A stretch of 64,000 nt of DNA, from the NCBI GenBank assembly GCA_964517145.1, contig CAZFBN010000007.1, forward strand, positions 1 to 64,000. Direction: 5' to 3'. This DNA comes from JADJNW01 sp964517145 (lineage in GTDB: Bacteria; Bacteroidota; Bacteroidia; Chitinophagales; Saprospiraceae). The translations under genes were made by a program, and so were the position numbers. The notes under the pieces were generated by a model. It saw nothing but the letters and a program-made list of their open reading frames with translations, had not been told where the DNA came from and made no database searches. Below are positions 16,662 through 26,482 of this stretch, in pieces. Numbering within the stretch: the first letter of the stretch is position 1; every line of letters starts with the position of its first letter.

Positions 16662-17357
16662 TTATTTACTTTTGCTGAATTTCGTCAGCACCATGGAGCT
16701 TTCCAGGTTTCCTTTTTTATCGTAGGATTCTTGCTTTATCATGCCAATTTTTGGTGCATACCAAGCAATGGTGGTAAAATTTTTGCCTACCAGCATTTTA
16801 GTGTTAGTCACGTAGCTTATTTTATAAGTCTCATAATTGCCCGTTGGGGTCGTAATCATTTCTTGCCCTTCTACTTTTCGTCCCGTCACATCAATGGTCA
16901 TTTTCATCAGATTCACACCGCCGCTGCCTGCTTTGATTTCCATGTGCGCGTCGGGTAGCGCTTGCCCCACGGCGAGTTTAGACGGCAGTTGTAGCTGATC
17001 GCCAGTCACTTGCATTTCCATTTGAGAAAATGACTGCGTCATCTGCGGCATCATTGCCGTCACATCCATGTAAAGCGTATTGGCTTTGCAGGTCACTTTA
17101 TAATTTCCCTTAGTCGTTTCTTTTCCATTTTTATCAAACATCATTACATCCACTTGTGCCGTAAGTCCGTCTGCCCCAGCATCGTCTATAATGACCACAT
17201 TTTGCTTCGACACCATCACGACTTTGCCTTTGTCATCGTAAAAAGTGTACTCCAGCGCTGCTCCTTTTTCAAACGGGAAAAACATGGCACAATCTTGCGC
17301 GGCTAATCTGCCAACCATCAGCAGCATAATTCCTAAAAAGATAGAATTGGTTTTCAT
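16662..17357 (-). CDS. Secreted DUF3108/TapB-like protein
   Basis: 231 residues with a signal peptide (about 1-20, ending RLAAQ). The mature part starts CAMFFPFEKGAALEYTFYDD and continues with alternating beta strands such as GKVVMVSKQNVVIID and NGKETTKGNYKVTCK. The family has a beta-barrel or DUF3108-like fold and is common as a single exported protein in Bacteroidota. The function is not established. It is convergent with the upstream T9SS gene. Confidence 0.65.
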   Translation of the reverse strand: MKTNSIFLGIMLLMVGRLAAQDCAMFFPFEKGAALEYTFYDDKGKVVMVSKQNVVIIDDAGADGLTAQVDVMMFDKNGKETTKGNYKVTCKANTLYMDVTAMMPQMTQSFSQMEMQVTGDQLQLPSKLAVGQALPDAHMEIKAGSGGVNLMKMTIDVTGRKVEGQEMITTPTGNYETYKISYVTNTKMLVGKNFTTIAWYAPKIGMIKQESYDKKGNLESSMVLTKFSKSK

Positions 17358-17564
17358 CAGCAGTGTATTTTGATTCGGAAATTGTTGCCTAATAAACAGC
17401 CCTTTTCGCCGAAAAATTATAAAATTGCAAAAGAATATTCGCTACAATTCTAAAAAACGTTATTCCTTCGTTAAAAATGTCCAACGTAGAACAGTTCGAT
17501 ACAAATGTCCACAACTTGCCAGGCTTATTTGCAGTTTAACTCGTATTATCAAAAAATCAATCGA

Positions 17565-18275
17565 ATGAACACCATCTTAAAATGCAGCACAACCGTGCTT
17601 TTCCTCGCTTTCTCAAGCATTATGCTATTGGCAAGCCCGTCGCATAAAATTTGGGATCAATTATTACAAAAATATGTAAGCTCCGCAGGAAAAGTTAATT
17701 ACAAAGGATTTAAGCAGTCCAAAACGCAATTAAATGCTTATTTGGATGAATTAGCCAAAAATCCGGTGCAGGACAAATGGTCAAAAGCGGAAAAGATGGC
17801 TTACTGGATCAACGCGTACAATGCCTTCACCATCAAGCTGATCGTTGACAATTATCCCGTAAGCAGTATTACCAAATTGCACAATGGCAAACCTTGGGAT
17901 GTAAAATGGATCAAATTAGGCAATCAAACTTATTCACTTAATAATATTGAAAATGACATATTGCGTCCACAATTTAAAGATGCACGTATTCATTTCGCCG
18001 TTAATTGCGCTGCAAAATCTTGCCCGCCTTTGCTAAACCGCGCTTGGACGGCAGAAAACCTGGATCAGTACCTCAATCAACAGGCGAAAGCTTTTATTAA
18101 TCATGCAACTTATAATAAAATCAGCGTCAGTGCGGTGCAACTTTCTAAAATTTTTGAATGGTATGGCGAAGATTTTGGAGACATCATAAATTATTTAAAT
18201 AAATATGCTACAATTAAAATAAAATCCAATGCGACTGTAAAATACATCGAATATGATTGGGCGCTAAATGAATAA
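17565..18275 (+). CDS. DUF547-containing secreted protein
   Basis: 236 residues from the ATG at 17565, which exposes a signal peptide (MNTILKCSTTVLFLAFSSIM...). The upstream in-frame ATG adds a non-hydrophobic, unlikely extension. The DUF547 core is clear: WSKAEKMAYWINAYNAFTIK, then RIHFAVNCAAKSCPPLLN with its conserved cysteines and AKSCPP motif, and a C-terminal SKIFEWYGEDFG. The function of DUF547 is unknown. No operon partner. Confidence 0.85.
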   Translation: MNTILKCSTTVLFLAFSSIMLLASPSHKIWDQLLQKYVSSAGKVNYKGFKQSKTQLNAYLDELAKNPVQDKWSKAEKMAYWINAYNAFTIKLIVDNYPVSSITKLHNGKPWDVKWIKLGNQTYSLNNIENDILRPQFKDARIHFAVNCAAKSCPPLLNRAWTAENLDQYLNQQAKAFINHATYNKISVSAVQLSKIFEWYGEDFGDIINYLNKYATIKIKSNATVKYIEYDWALNE

Positions 18276-18283
18276 AGGGTTAG

Positions 18284-18336
18284 GGTTGGAATGATGGAAG
18301 GTTGGAAAACTGGAAAGTTGGAAAACTGGAATGCCT
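18284..18336. repeat. Word-like low-complexity repeat
   Basis: Direct repeats built on GGTTGGAA, AACTGGAA and AGTTGGAA, about 8-10 bases each, fill most of the gap between DUF547 and the methyltransferase gene. Similar phrase-like repeats occur at 11605-11640, 20679-20712, 46129-46160 and 59450-59560. Confidence 0.6.
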
Positions 18337-18370
18337 GGTATTTCCTATCTTCGTCGCTTAATTTGCAGCA

Positions 18371-19729
18371 ATGAAATTACCGCCTGCTTTCACCGCGCAG
18401 ATGCAAGCGCAGCTTGGACAAGAATTGGAAGCTTTCCAATCCGTTTTGGAAACTGTGCCTCCGGTCAGCATCCGTTGGAATCCTTTGAAAATGAATAATT
18501 TAGAAGAAAATCTTGAAAAAGTAAAATGGTTTGCTGACGGGGTCTATTTGTCGGAGCGACCTGTTTTCACACTCGATCCTTTATTACACGCCGGTGCGTA
18601 TTATGTGCAAGAAGCTTCTTCGATGTTTGTGGCAGAGGCAGTGCGCCAACTTTTTGATTTACAACAATCTATGAAAATTTTGGATCTATGCGCGGCACCT
18701 GGCGGTAAAAGTACCTTATTAGCATCTATCATAACAAAGGAAAGTCTTTTACTTGCAAATGAAGTTATTCGTACTCGTTATCAAATTTTACATGAAAATA
18801 TCATAAAATGGGGTGCTCCCAATACCCACCTGAGCAACGCTGATAGCCGCGATTTTGCTGGGTTAGTGCATTTTTTTGATTTAGTGTTGATAGACGCGCC
18901 TTGCTCCGGAGAAGGGCTCTTCCGAAAGGACAAACGTGCCATAGAAGAATGGTCGCCCGCGCACGTAGAGCACTGCTCGGTGCGGCAAAAACGCATTCTG
19001 GCAGATGCTGCAAAAACGGTGGCACCCGGCGGCATTTTGATTTATTGTACTTGTACGTATAATGATATTGAAAATGAATGCAATGCAGAATGGCTTGCAC
19101 AGGAGTTTGATTTTGAAGCAGTTAAACTTAACATTCCGGATGAATGGAATATCATAAGCAAAAAAACAGGGTATCAATTTTATCCACATCGAGTGCAGGG
19201 AGAAGGGTTTTACATCAGTTGCTTTCGCCGAAAAGTGAGTAAACTAAATGTTATAAAACCGCGTCCTTTTCCGCATTTGTCGCCTTTATCTGCTAAATTG
19301 ACTCCTACGGTCAGACAGTGGTTAAAAACACCCGATGATTTTCAGTTTTTTGAAGATAAATTCAATAATATTATAGCTATTTTAAAATCACAAGTAGAAG
19401 ATTGTCAACAAATTACCCAATATATACGAAAAATGGATATTGGTTTGGAAATGGGGACTTTTAAAGGAAAAGATTTTGTGCCGGCTCACGCGCTTGCCCT
19501 CAGCACTGCCATTGCAACAGACTTGCCAGCAGTAGAATTAGATAAAGAACAAGCGCTTCGCTTTTTAAAAAAAGAGAATATTATATTGGGAAAAATACCA
19601 GAAGGTTGGGCACTCGCGCGCTATCAAGGGCACAACCTGGGCTGGCTAAAGGGCATCGGAAGCCGCATCAACAATTATTTTCCAAAAAACTGGCGAATTT
19701 TGATGGATCTACCTTCTGATAATCTGTAA
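18371..19729 (+). CDS. RsmF-like rRNA (cytosine-C5) methyltransferase
   Basis: 452 residues. The NOL1/NOP2/Sun domain shows SAM motif I at 103-118 (ILDLCAAPGGKSTLLA), the DAPCSGEG motif with Cys178, and the catalytic-type CTCTYNDIENE motif with Cys228. The C-terminal third (about 290-450) has the PUA-like extension of the RsmF/YebU group, ending GHNLGWLKGIGSRINNYFPK. RsmF methylates C1407 of 16S rRNA in E. coli; the target here is assumed to be similar. A TATCTTCG element at 18346-18353 could be its promoter. Confidence 0.9.
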   Translation: MKLPPAFTAQMQAQLGQELEAFQSVLETVPPVSIRWNPLKMNNLEENLEKVKWFADGVYLSERPVFTLDPLLHAGAYYVQEASSMFVAEAVRQLFDLQQSMKILDLCAAPGGKSTLLASIITKESLLLANEVIRTRYQILHENIIKWGAPNTHLSNADSRDFAGLVHFFDLVLIDAPCSGEGLFRKDKRAIEEWSPAHVEHCSVRQKRILADAAKTVAPGGILIYCTCTYNDIENECNAEWLAQEFDFEAVKLNIPDEWNIISKKTGYQFYPHRVQGEGFYISCFRRKVSKLNVIKPRPFPHLSPLSAKLTPTVRQWLKTPDDFQFFEDKFNNIIAILKSQVEDCQQITQYIRKMDIGLEMGTFKGKDFVPAHALALSTAIATDLPAVELDKEQALRFLKKENIILGKIPEGWALARYQGHNLGWLKGIGSRINNYFPKNWRILMDLPSDNL

Positions 19730-19805
19730 AGGTTTTTCGGGGTTATGATGTGTAGTTTTCTCTATTCATTATTATTTTAAATAAATCTTATAAGGTTATT
19801 AAAAA

Positions 19806-20486
19806 TTATTCCAATCTTCCCATATCGCGCACCAAAATTTTACCACGATTAAAATAAATTAAATCTGATTTTTTGAGTTCATTTAAAACGAGGGTAACGG
19901 TTTGACGAGAAGTACATGTAATATTAGCAATATCTTGATGTGTAAGTGAGTGTTTTAGAAGCATTTCAAAGCCTACCCGACGCCCCTGGCGAATGACGGA
20001 ATCTTTGATAAATTCGATGATACGAGTCCGTGCATCTTTAAAAATCAAGGATTCCAGTTTATTTTCAGCTTTGATGAGCCGACTGCCAAACAGTGCCATG
20101 ATATTATTACATAATTCAAAATTCATACTCATAATTTTCTTAAAATCATCCACTTTCAATACATACAAGTGTACATCTTCCCGCAATGCCTGCGCAAAAT
20201 CCTGCCGTTCTACCTCGCCCACCAAGCCTAACTCGCCAAACATTGCCATTGGATGAATTAGACTTTTAATCACTTCTTTCCCATCATTGGAGTGCATCCC
20301 AATTTTTACGGTTCCTTTCGCAAGAAAATAAACCGAATCAGAAGCTTCGCCCGGCATATAAATAAAGCTGTAACGCGGTTTCACCTTCCATTCCATCAAA
20401 TCCGATAAGTGGTTTCGCTCTTCTTCTGAAAGTGGGCTAAAAAGCGGAAATTGGCTTAAAAAGGACGCTTTTGCTTCTGGATTCAT
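19806..20486 (-). CDS. Crp/Fnr-family transcriptional regulator
   Basis: 226 residues. The N-terminal cyclic-nucleotide-binding-like beta-roll spans about 13-125 (SVYFLAKGTVKIGMHSNDGK, AMFGELGLVGEVERQDFAQA). A long dimerisation helix follows, and then a winged helix-turn-helix at about 165-220 (HQDIANITCTSRQTVTLVLN). No N-terminal cysteine cluster is present, so it is not an Fe-S FNR; the ligand is unclear. It is a candidate reader of the TGTGA-N6-TCACA palindrome found before the sulfur cluster at 49.1 kb, although the recognition helix (SRQTVTLVL) differs from that of E. coli CRP. Confidence 0.9.
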   Translation of the reverse strand: MNPEAKASFLSQFPLFSPLSEEERNHLSDLMEWKVKPRYSFIYMPGEASDSVYFLAKGTVKIGMHSNDGKEVIKSLIHPMAMFGELGLVGEVERQDFAQALREDVHLYVLKVDDFKKIMSMNFELCNNIMALFGSRLIKAENKLESLIFKDARTRIIEFIKDSVIRQGRRVGFEMLLKHSLTHQDIANITCTSRQTVTLVLNELKKSDLIYFNRGKILVRDMGRLE

Positions 20487-20740
20487 GACCTTTAATTTTG
20501 ATTGTTGAAAAGATTGTTTTCAAAAATAAAAAATGGGTTGTATCGGCTTTTTCAGCGTTGCTGTTTGGCTAATGCAAATAAAGAGACACCAAGCTTTGGC
20601 GCTCCCCCTATGGCAACGTACTTTTTTTCGCAATTAATTTTGAAAATAACAGGGGCAGTGGAAGGATGTAGGGGTTGGTAATCAGAAGTTAATAGTAAAT
20701 AGTCAAGGGTTAAGGGTCAGATATTATAAAATGTGTTTTT
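20487..20740. other. Intergenic stretch with word-like repeats
   Basis: No gene, RNA or terminator is apparent. The part from 20660 to 20715 consists of short TAGTAAATAGTCAAGGGTTAAG-type phrases, similar to the low-complexity text seen elsewhere in the window. Confidence 0.4.
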
Positions 20741-21682
20741 TTAATAATTTATCGATACTGAATCCAGCGCTGCATTATATCCAGCAAAGATACCCTGCCC
20801 ATTTTCAATATTATCGTAAATTATAACCGGCTCATTCAGAGGCGAATCCGAGCTTGTTTGTTGCCGACTTAATGAATTATGATACAAATAATATTCTTTA
20901 GAAACAGAGCGCAATTCTGCAAACATTTTGCCGATATACTCGCGGCGCGGGTCAATATTCACTTGCAATGGAAAAGAATAAGCGACCTGCCTGCCGTTAA
21001 TCGTTTTGTCATCGAGCAAAACGCCGCCCTGAAAATACGCAATCAGAGAGTTATCATCCAATTCTGAAGAAAATTGAATTTTTTGTAAAGCCGCATCGGT
21101 AACAATGGTGTCGCCATTGATTAAGCGATATTCAATCACTTGTTGATAAAAATTCAAGTGATAATAATTTTCCTGTTCTGCCGGATCAATAAAAGTAATC
21201 GCCACCGTATATTGGTATGCCCACCTGCCGCCATCAATTGGTAAAATCCTCAAATCGGAAAGCTCCAAAGAGCGAATTTCAGTTTGTGAAGGGATGCTAC
21301 TCATTGCAGCAACTGGCTCAAAATCAGGCGCTTCTGCACGAATGGTATAAACAACATTTACTTTCGGTGTAAAATTGCGTGTAATGTAATAAGGGTAAGT
21401 TTCTGATGTGCCCGGCACCAATTCTAACACTTCCAGGAGTCGATTCCCTTCGTACAACTGCACCTTTGCATGATCTAAATAAAGCGAATCCTCGGTACTA
21501 AGCGGCGAGCGCGTTTTAGAAACCTGCACCCTCACCGGCTGCCCCGGCGCAAAATTGCTCACAATAACCAATTCTGCTAGTGTTTCGTTCAAGTTTAAAT
21601 TGACTTGATCCTCGCAGCTAAAAAACAACGCAAGGATAAAAAAACCGAGTAAAAACCGATGTGTAAATAAGTAGTTGAGCAT
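20741..21682 (-). CDS. DUF4249 lipoprotein of the TonB locus
   Basis: 313 residues with a lipoprotein signal (LLGFFILALFFSCEDQ; lipobox cysteine at about 23). The mature N-terminus LAELVIVSNFAPGQPVRVQV is typical of DUF4249, a beta-sandwich family found downstream of STN-type TonB receptors in Bacteroidota. It probably sits on the outer membrane as an accessory to the receptor encoded 190 bases upstream, and so is the last member of the sigma-FecR-receptor locus. Confidence 0.87.
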   Translation of the reverse strand: MLNYLFTHRFLLGFFILALFFSCEDQVNLNLNETLAELVIVSNFAPGQPVRVQVSKTRSPLSTEDSLYLDHAKVQLYEGNRLLEVLELVPGTSETYPYYITRNFTPKVNVVYTIRAEAPDFEPVAAMSSIPSQTEIRSLELSDLRILPIDGGRWAYQYTVAITFIDPAEQENYYHLNFYQQVIEYRLINGDTIVTDAALQKIQFSSELDDNSLIAYFQGGVLLDDKTINGRQVAYSFPLQVNIDPRREYIGKMFAELRSVSKEYYLYHNSLSRQQTSSDSPLNEPVIIYDNIENGQGIFAGYNAALDSVSINY

Positions 21683-21875
21683 TTTTAATTATTTATTAAA
21701 TATTTTGTAAATCAGAACGATCAGTATTTTACAAACAATAAAAACCACATTTAATTTTACTTAATTGCTTTAGTAACTGAGCATATCTTATTTATAATTT
21801 TACGCGAAGCGTCTGATAACCATTCATTTACAAAACGTCAATAAATAAATTAAAAATACCCAATTACTCATCATA

Positions 21876-24548
21876 TTAAAAACGAATAGAATAACTTACA
21901 GAAGGCAGCACCGGCAGTAGCCACACCTGTACCACTTCTTTGGTTTCTTTTAATTCTTCACCTTCGGTTATAAATTTATTACGCAACTCATAATAAATCG
22001 GGTTTCTACGATTGTAAGCATTGTAAACGCCAATATTTACATGGTGTAATATTTTTCGGGTATGAAATGAAAAACGGGCATTGGCATCAAGTCGATGGTA
22101 AATAGGCATTCTAAATTTATTTTTCGCTCCGTAATTTGTCACCGACACAACTGTGCCATCAGGCAGGATGTATTCATACTCCGACACCGGAAAACTATAA
22201 GCCAGACCAGACCCTACTAACCAATTGGCACTCAAGCTAATCCAGTTATTTATTTTATGTTGTAATACAATTTTAAAATCATGCCGCCGATCATATTTAA
22301 ATGGATAACGCCTTCCTAAATTCACCCGATCAAATTGCCGGTCGCTCCGCGAGAGCGTGTAGGCGATCCAACCGGTGGTATTTTTGGTAGATTTTCGCAA
22401 TAAAAATTCAGCGCCATATGATGTGCCGTTACCAAGTGTTACATTGTTTTCCCAATCATTTAAAAAGAAAGCGCCCTCAGAAAAACTCAATAAATTAGTC
22501 ATTTTTTTATAATATCCTTCCACATCCAGTTCCCAGCCTTTCCAGGTATAATCTACCCCAGCAGATGCTTGCCAGGCATTTTGTGGCGGTACTTTGGCAG
22601 TGGCAGACACCCATAAGTCCGTTGGCAAACCAATATTTGAATTGGATAACAAATGCAAAAATTGTGTCATGCGTCCACCCGTAGCCCGAAAACCAAAGCG
22701 ATCCGATGCTCTCCAATACGCAGAAAAACGCGGCTGCAACGCAACATATTTTGTCTGTTGCACTTCCAGCAATGCAGCATGCAATCCCAGATTGATAGAC
22801 CAGCGCGTACCGGGCGTCAGGTTGCTTTCGGCATAAGCCACATACTCCCTGGAAGTGATCGGATCGTTGCCTTGCACTTCCTCATTGCGCAGGTATTCAG
22901 TAGATTCATTATAAGTTAAAGCCCCTGGATTAAAGCTTCGCTGGGTCACATTTGCGCCAAAGCGCAGGGTATGCGAAGGCGTCCACAAATAGTCAAAATC
23001 GATGCGTCCGCCAAGGTCTTCGATGCTGGAAAGATACCAACCGTACTCAAATTGTTTCACCCAGGTTCTGTCCGCATTCAAAAAGACCACTGAGTCAACG
23101 GTGCCATAATACACATCCGTCCACAACTTGCTGTATGTCAGCGTTGTATTAGAAAATAATTTATTGTTGAATAAATGATTCCATCGAAATGCCGCCACCG
23201 TATTGCCCCAGCGCAAGGTTTCGCCGTACCACTGGTCGTATCGAAAATGCAGCGTATCTTCATTATAATTTCTAATGAGTTGAATACTATCCGAACGGGC
23301 ACCATTATTATTAAAATTATCACTACCGCGATAAAAACTTAAATAAACTTTATCCCGATGTGAAAAAGTATAATTAATTTTGGCATTAATATCATAAAAA
23401 CGATACCCCGTTTCGCCGATTTCGCCTTTTTGTGCTTTTTCATCTGCCGACAAAGGATTCAAATACCAATTCAAAAACGACTGCCGTGCTGATATAAAAA
23501 AAGAGCTTTTGTCTTTAATAAGAGGTCCTTCCAGCGAAGCCCGCAAGGTAAGCAAACCCGCTTCCACTTGACCCCGAAAACGCTTCATGTTACCTTCTTT
23601 GGTGTGAATGTCCAACACAGAAGACAAACGACCACCATAACGCGCTGGAAATCCGCCTTTTAACAATTGCGCACTGCGAATGGCATCCGAATTAAAAACC
23701 GAAAATAATCCCGCTGCATGTAAAACATTATACACCGGTACCCCATCTATTAAAATTAAATTGTGTTCTGGATTGCCGCCACGTACATGAATACCGCCGA
23801 TACCATCCGCTCCGGTTTGAATACCTGGCATTAAATGTGTGGTACGAATCAGATCCGGTTCTCCGCCCAACGAAGGCAATTGTTCAATGTCTTCCGCGCT
23901 GAATGTATTTGTGGAAATGCCCGACCGCAGGGCGCTGCTGGTCGAATCCGTTGCAAAAACCTCCACTTCCGGCAGCGTTAGCGAAGATTTTAATGCAATC
24001 CGAACCTGTTCATTTTTTTCCAATAAAAACGCTTGTTGCACAGGTTCATAACCTAAATAATAAATGCTTAAACGCAAATTTCCACCCGGAACAGTGATGC
24101 TAAAAAAACCATATTCATTCGTTTCTACGCCTTTGCCGCTGCGCTGATCGAGCACGCTGGCGGCAATGAGTCGCTCGCCGGTTTCGGCATCTTCAATGAA
24201 TCCGCTGATGGTATATTTTTTTTCAGTAGGCGGCACCACAAAGGAGCGGTACAACACAATTTGATCGCCAATCACCTGATAAGAAATGCCTGTATTGCGA
24301 AGCAAGGCATCTAAAACAGAAGCAAGCGCTTGTTTTTTATATTTTCCGCTTACTAATTTATTGGGTAACAAATGATTAGCAAAAGAAAGATTCACCTCAT
24401 TTTCCTGTATCAGCATAAGAAGTGCAGCTTCGAGTGAGACATTTTTGACACGCAGATCAATGCGTTGCTCCAGGGCTGACTGCGCGTTTACCGCACTGCC
24501 CCAAAGCGCTAGCAAAAGCCAGATCACTGCCCAACTTCCCTGTTTCAT
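21876..24548 (-). CDS. FecA-type TonB-dependent receptor with STN domain
   Basis: 890 residues from the ATG at 24548, giving a signal peptide ending AVNA. An STN/secretin-like signalling domain (about 22-95, LEAALLMLIQENEVNLSFAN) precedes a carboxypeptidase-regulatory-like repeat (KKYTISGFIEDAETGERLIA), then the plug (GGEPDLIRTTHLMPGIQTGA, NLILIDGVPVYNVLHAAGLF) and a 22-strand-type barrel ending in YSIRF. The STN domain passes substrate binding to the FecR protein encoded just upstream. The substrate is unknown; nothing iron-specific is seen in the sequence. Confidence 0.92.
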   Translation of the reverse strand: MKQGSWAVIWLLLALWGSAVNAQSALEQRIDLRVKNVSLEAALLMLIQENEVNLSFANHLLPNKLVSGKYKKQALASVLDALLRNTGISYQVIGDQIVLYRSFVVPPTEKKYTISGFIEDAETGERLIAASVLDQRSGKGVETNEYGFFSITVPGGNLRLSIYYLGYEPVQQAFLLEKNEQVRIALKSSLTLPEVEVFATDSTSSALRSGISTNTFSAEDIEQLPSLGGEPDLIRTTHLMPGIQTGADGIGGIHVRGGNPEHNLILIDGVPVYNVLHAAGLFSVFNSDAIRSAQLLKGGFPARYGGRLSSVLDIHTKEGNMKRFRGQVEAGLLTLRASLEGPLIKDKSSFFISARQSFLNWYLNPLSADEKAQKGEIGETGYRFYDINAKINYTFSHRDKVYLSFYRGSDNFNNNGARSDSIQLIRNYNEDTLHFRYDQWYGETLRWGNTVAAFRWNHLFNNKLFSNTTLTYSKLWTDVYYGTVDSVVFLNADRTWVKQFEYGWYLSSIEDLGGRIDFDYLWTPSHTLRFGANVTQRSFNPGALTYNESTEYLRNEEVQGNDPITSREYVAYAESNLTPGTRWSINLGLHAALLEVQQTKYVALQPRFSAYWRASDRFGFRATGGRMTQFLHLLSNSNIGLPTDLWVSATAKVPPQNAWQASAGVDYTWKGWELDVEGYYKKMTNLLSFSEGAFFLNDWENNVTLGNGTSYGAEFLLRKSTKNTTGWIAYTLSRSDRQFDRVNLGRRYPFKYDRRHDFKIVLQHKINNWISLSANWLVGSGLAYSFPVSEYEYILPDGTVVSVTNYGAKNKFRMPIYHRLDANARFSFHTRKILHHVNIGVYNAYNRRNPIYYELRNKFITEGEELKETKEVVQVWLLPVLPSVSYSIRF

Positions 24549-24666
24549 CTTGATGTATTGTAAAAATATTCCATAAGCGGAACTCAAATTTACGCTTATT
24601 TATGCAGGAAAGAAAGAGGGGAAGGGTAGATTGTACCTTAAATTTTACTTTATCCAAACAAAAATT

Positions 24667-25665
24667 TTACCGACACGAACCGTTGCGAATGATATAATGT
24701 CCTTTTTCGGGTTGATCCCATTGCAAATTCATGCCTATTTCCAATGACTTTAACACATCTTCCAACCGGGTGCGGCTGAAATTTCCCGTATAAACACATT
24801 TTTTTAAGGTATCATTCGCCAATTCAATACGCACGCGATGATAGCGCGACAACTCTTGCAACAACTCCGTCAAAGGCGTATTGCTGAATTTCAACTGATG
24901 CGTGCGCCAGGCTTGCGCATTGAGCTGGGGAGCTTGGTACTTTTTCAAGGTTTTTTTCTGACCATTGTAAATGCCTTTCTCGCGCGGACGCAGCGTAAGT
25001 TGCTCATTACCAACGGTCATTTGCACAATGCCTTCCACCACTTCTACTTCCACGGTTGCTTCCTGAGGATAAGCCCGCACGTTGAACGCAGTACCGACAA
25101 CTGTAATAACGACTTCCTCCGCTTTAATTTCAAATGGTTGTGCCTCACTCGGCGATACCGCAAAAAACGCTTCACCAGTTAATTCAACGGCTCGTTTAAT
25201 TTCATTTTCAAAAGACGCTGGCAAGCTCAATTCCGAATTTTCATTCAACTTCACTTTCGTACCGTCAGTCAACGTAAGGTTTCGACCTTCTGCACGTTGC
25301 GTTGAAAACACTACCGTTTTTGATACAGGCTGTACAACATTTTGTAATACAAGCACAGCTACAATCAGCAACAACAAAACTGCCGCCACTGCCAACCAAC
25401 GCCGTGAAACGACAGAGAAAGTGCCCCTTTTCGTCAAAGGAATCTCCTGCGCTTTTGCCGCCTGCATGCGCGCTTTCAATCGAGCCAAGCCTGCCTCTAC
25501 ATCCGGCTCAAAATTACTTTCATAACCATCCAATACCTGATCTACTTGCAACCATGCCGCCGCCTCAGCACTTTGCGACCATTGTTGCCAAGCTTGTTGT
25601 TCGTCCTTTGTCAATTTTCCGCGACGTTGTTTTTCCTTCAGCAGTATGTACTTTTCAATTTCCAT
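24667..25665 (-). CDS. FecR-family anti-sigma factor
   Basis: 332 residues from the ATG at 25665; the upstream in-frame codons look non-coding. A cytoplasmic N-terminal region is followed by one membrane helix (about 96-116, WLAVAAVLLLLIVAVLVLQN), the FecR domain (TDGTKVKLNENSELSLPASF, EVVITVVGTAFNVRAYP) and a C-terminal DUF4974-like domain (LTELLQELSRYHRVRIELAN). It should hold the neighbouring sigma factor until signalled by the STN receptor. The gene order sigma-fecR-receptor on one strand supports this. Confidence 0.93.
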   Translation of the reverse strand: MEIEKYILLKEKQRRGKLTKDEQQAWQQWSQSAEAAAWLQVDQVLDGYESNFEPDVEAGLARLKARMQAAKAQEIPLTKRGTFSVVSRRWLAVAAVLLLLIVAVLVLQNVVQPVSKTVVFSTQRAEGRNLTLTDGTKVKLNENSELSLPASFENEIKRAVELTGEAFFAVSPSEAQPFEIKAEEVVITVVGTAFNVRAYPQEATVEVEVVEGIVQMTVGNEQLTLRPREKGIYNGQKKTLKKYQAPQLNAQAWRTHQLKFSNTPLTELLQELSRYHRVRIELANDTLKKCVYTGNFSRTRLEDVLKSLEIGMNLQWDQPEKGHYIIRNGSCR

Positions 25666-25716
25666 GCTAGGAGTTATTCTCTGTACGAGACACAAATTTG
25701 ACAAGCTTCCCCCACA

Positions 25717-26298
25717 TTACCACAGTAAAAAGGGTAGCAAAAATAGTAAGTTCGCCGACAAATAAGGCTGCAATGCTTTTCGCAAATATTTCAACGCCTT
25801 TGTAATTTGGTTTTCCACCGTTTTGACGGAAATGTCCAATTCATCGGCAATTTCCTGATGCGACAACTCTTCAAAGCGACTCAACAAAAATACCGCCCGG
25901 CACCGTTCAGGCAATTGATCAATCGCTGCCTCAATCATTTGCTCCAGTTCTGCTGTTTCTACCGACTCTTGCGTAGGGGTCTCCCTACTCTCCTGTTCTG
26001 GAAAAGACAGCTCGTCGTCCCATTTTATTTTTCGATTGCGCAGATAGTTGAGTGTGCGATTCAATGCGGCACGACGCAAATACGCCCGAATAGAAGTAAT
26101 GTTCAATTGATCCTTGCGGCGCCACATTTCAAAAAAAATGTCTTGCGCCAAATCCTCTGCTACATTCGCTTCCGGCACTACCTGATACACCATTTTACAC
26201 ACGTAGCTATAGTACTGCCGAAACAATAACTCAATGGCTTTGTCGGGATCCCCCTTCAACAACTCTAACAATTCCCCGTCCGTATAGTGCACTTGCAA
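25717..26298 (-). CDS. ECF RNA polymerase sigma-70 factor
   Basis: Up to 193 residues. Region 2 (FRQYYSYVCKMVYQVVPEAN, DLAQDIFFEMWRRKDQL) and region 4 (LPERCRAVFLLSRFEELSHQ, EIADELDISVKTVENQI) are complete. The hydrophobic C-terminal tail (LSANLLFLLPFLLW) is usual for Bacteroidota members. No ATG is available: in-frame TTG at 26298 and GTG at 26292 are the only plausible starts, with a stop shortly upstream. Fifty-one bases separate it from the FecR start. It presumably activates this same locus. Confidence 0.92.
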   Translation of the reverse strand: MQVHYTDGELLELLKGDPDKAIELLFRQYYSYVCKMVYQVVPEANVAEDLAQDIFFEMWRRKDQLNITSIRAYLRRAALNRTLNYLRNRKIKWDDELSFPEQESRETPTQESVETAELEQMIEAAIDQLPERCRAVFLLSRFEELSHQEIADELDISVKTVENQITKALKYLRKALQPYLSANLLFLLPFLLW

Positions 26299-26482
26299 GT
26301 GTTTCCGAAAGTTTTACCAATTCATTCGTCCAAAAATAAAATAAAAATCTGAAAAGCCTGAACTTACCTAGTGAAATAAAACCTAAAGCTACAACATAAA
26401 ATATCGACCCCAATAAAATTTGTATATGTGTCTATGTAATGGAATGAAATAGGTATTTTGTTGTTGATTAAATGGTTATTAT

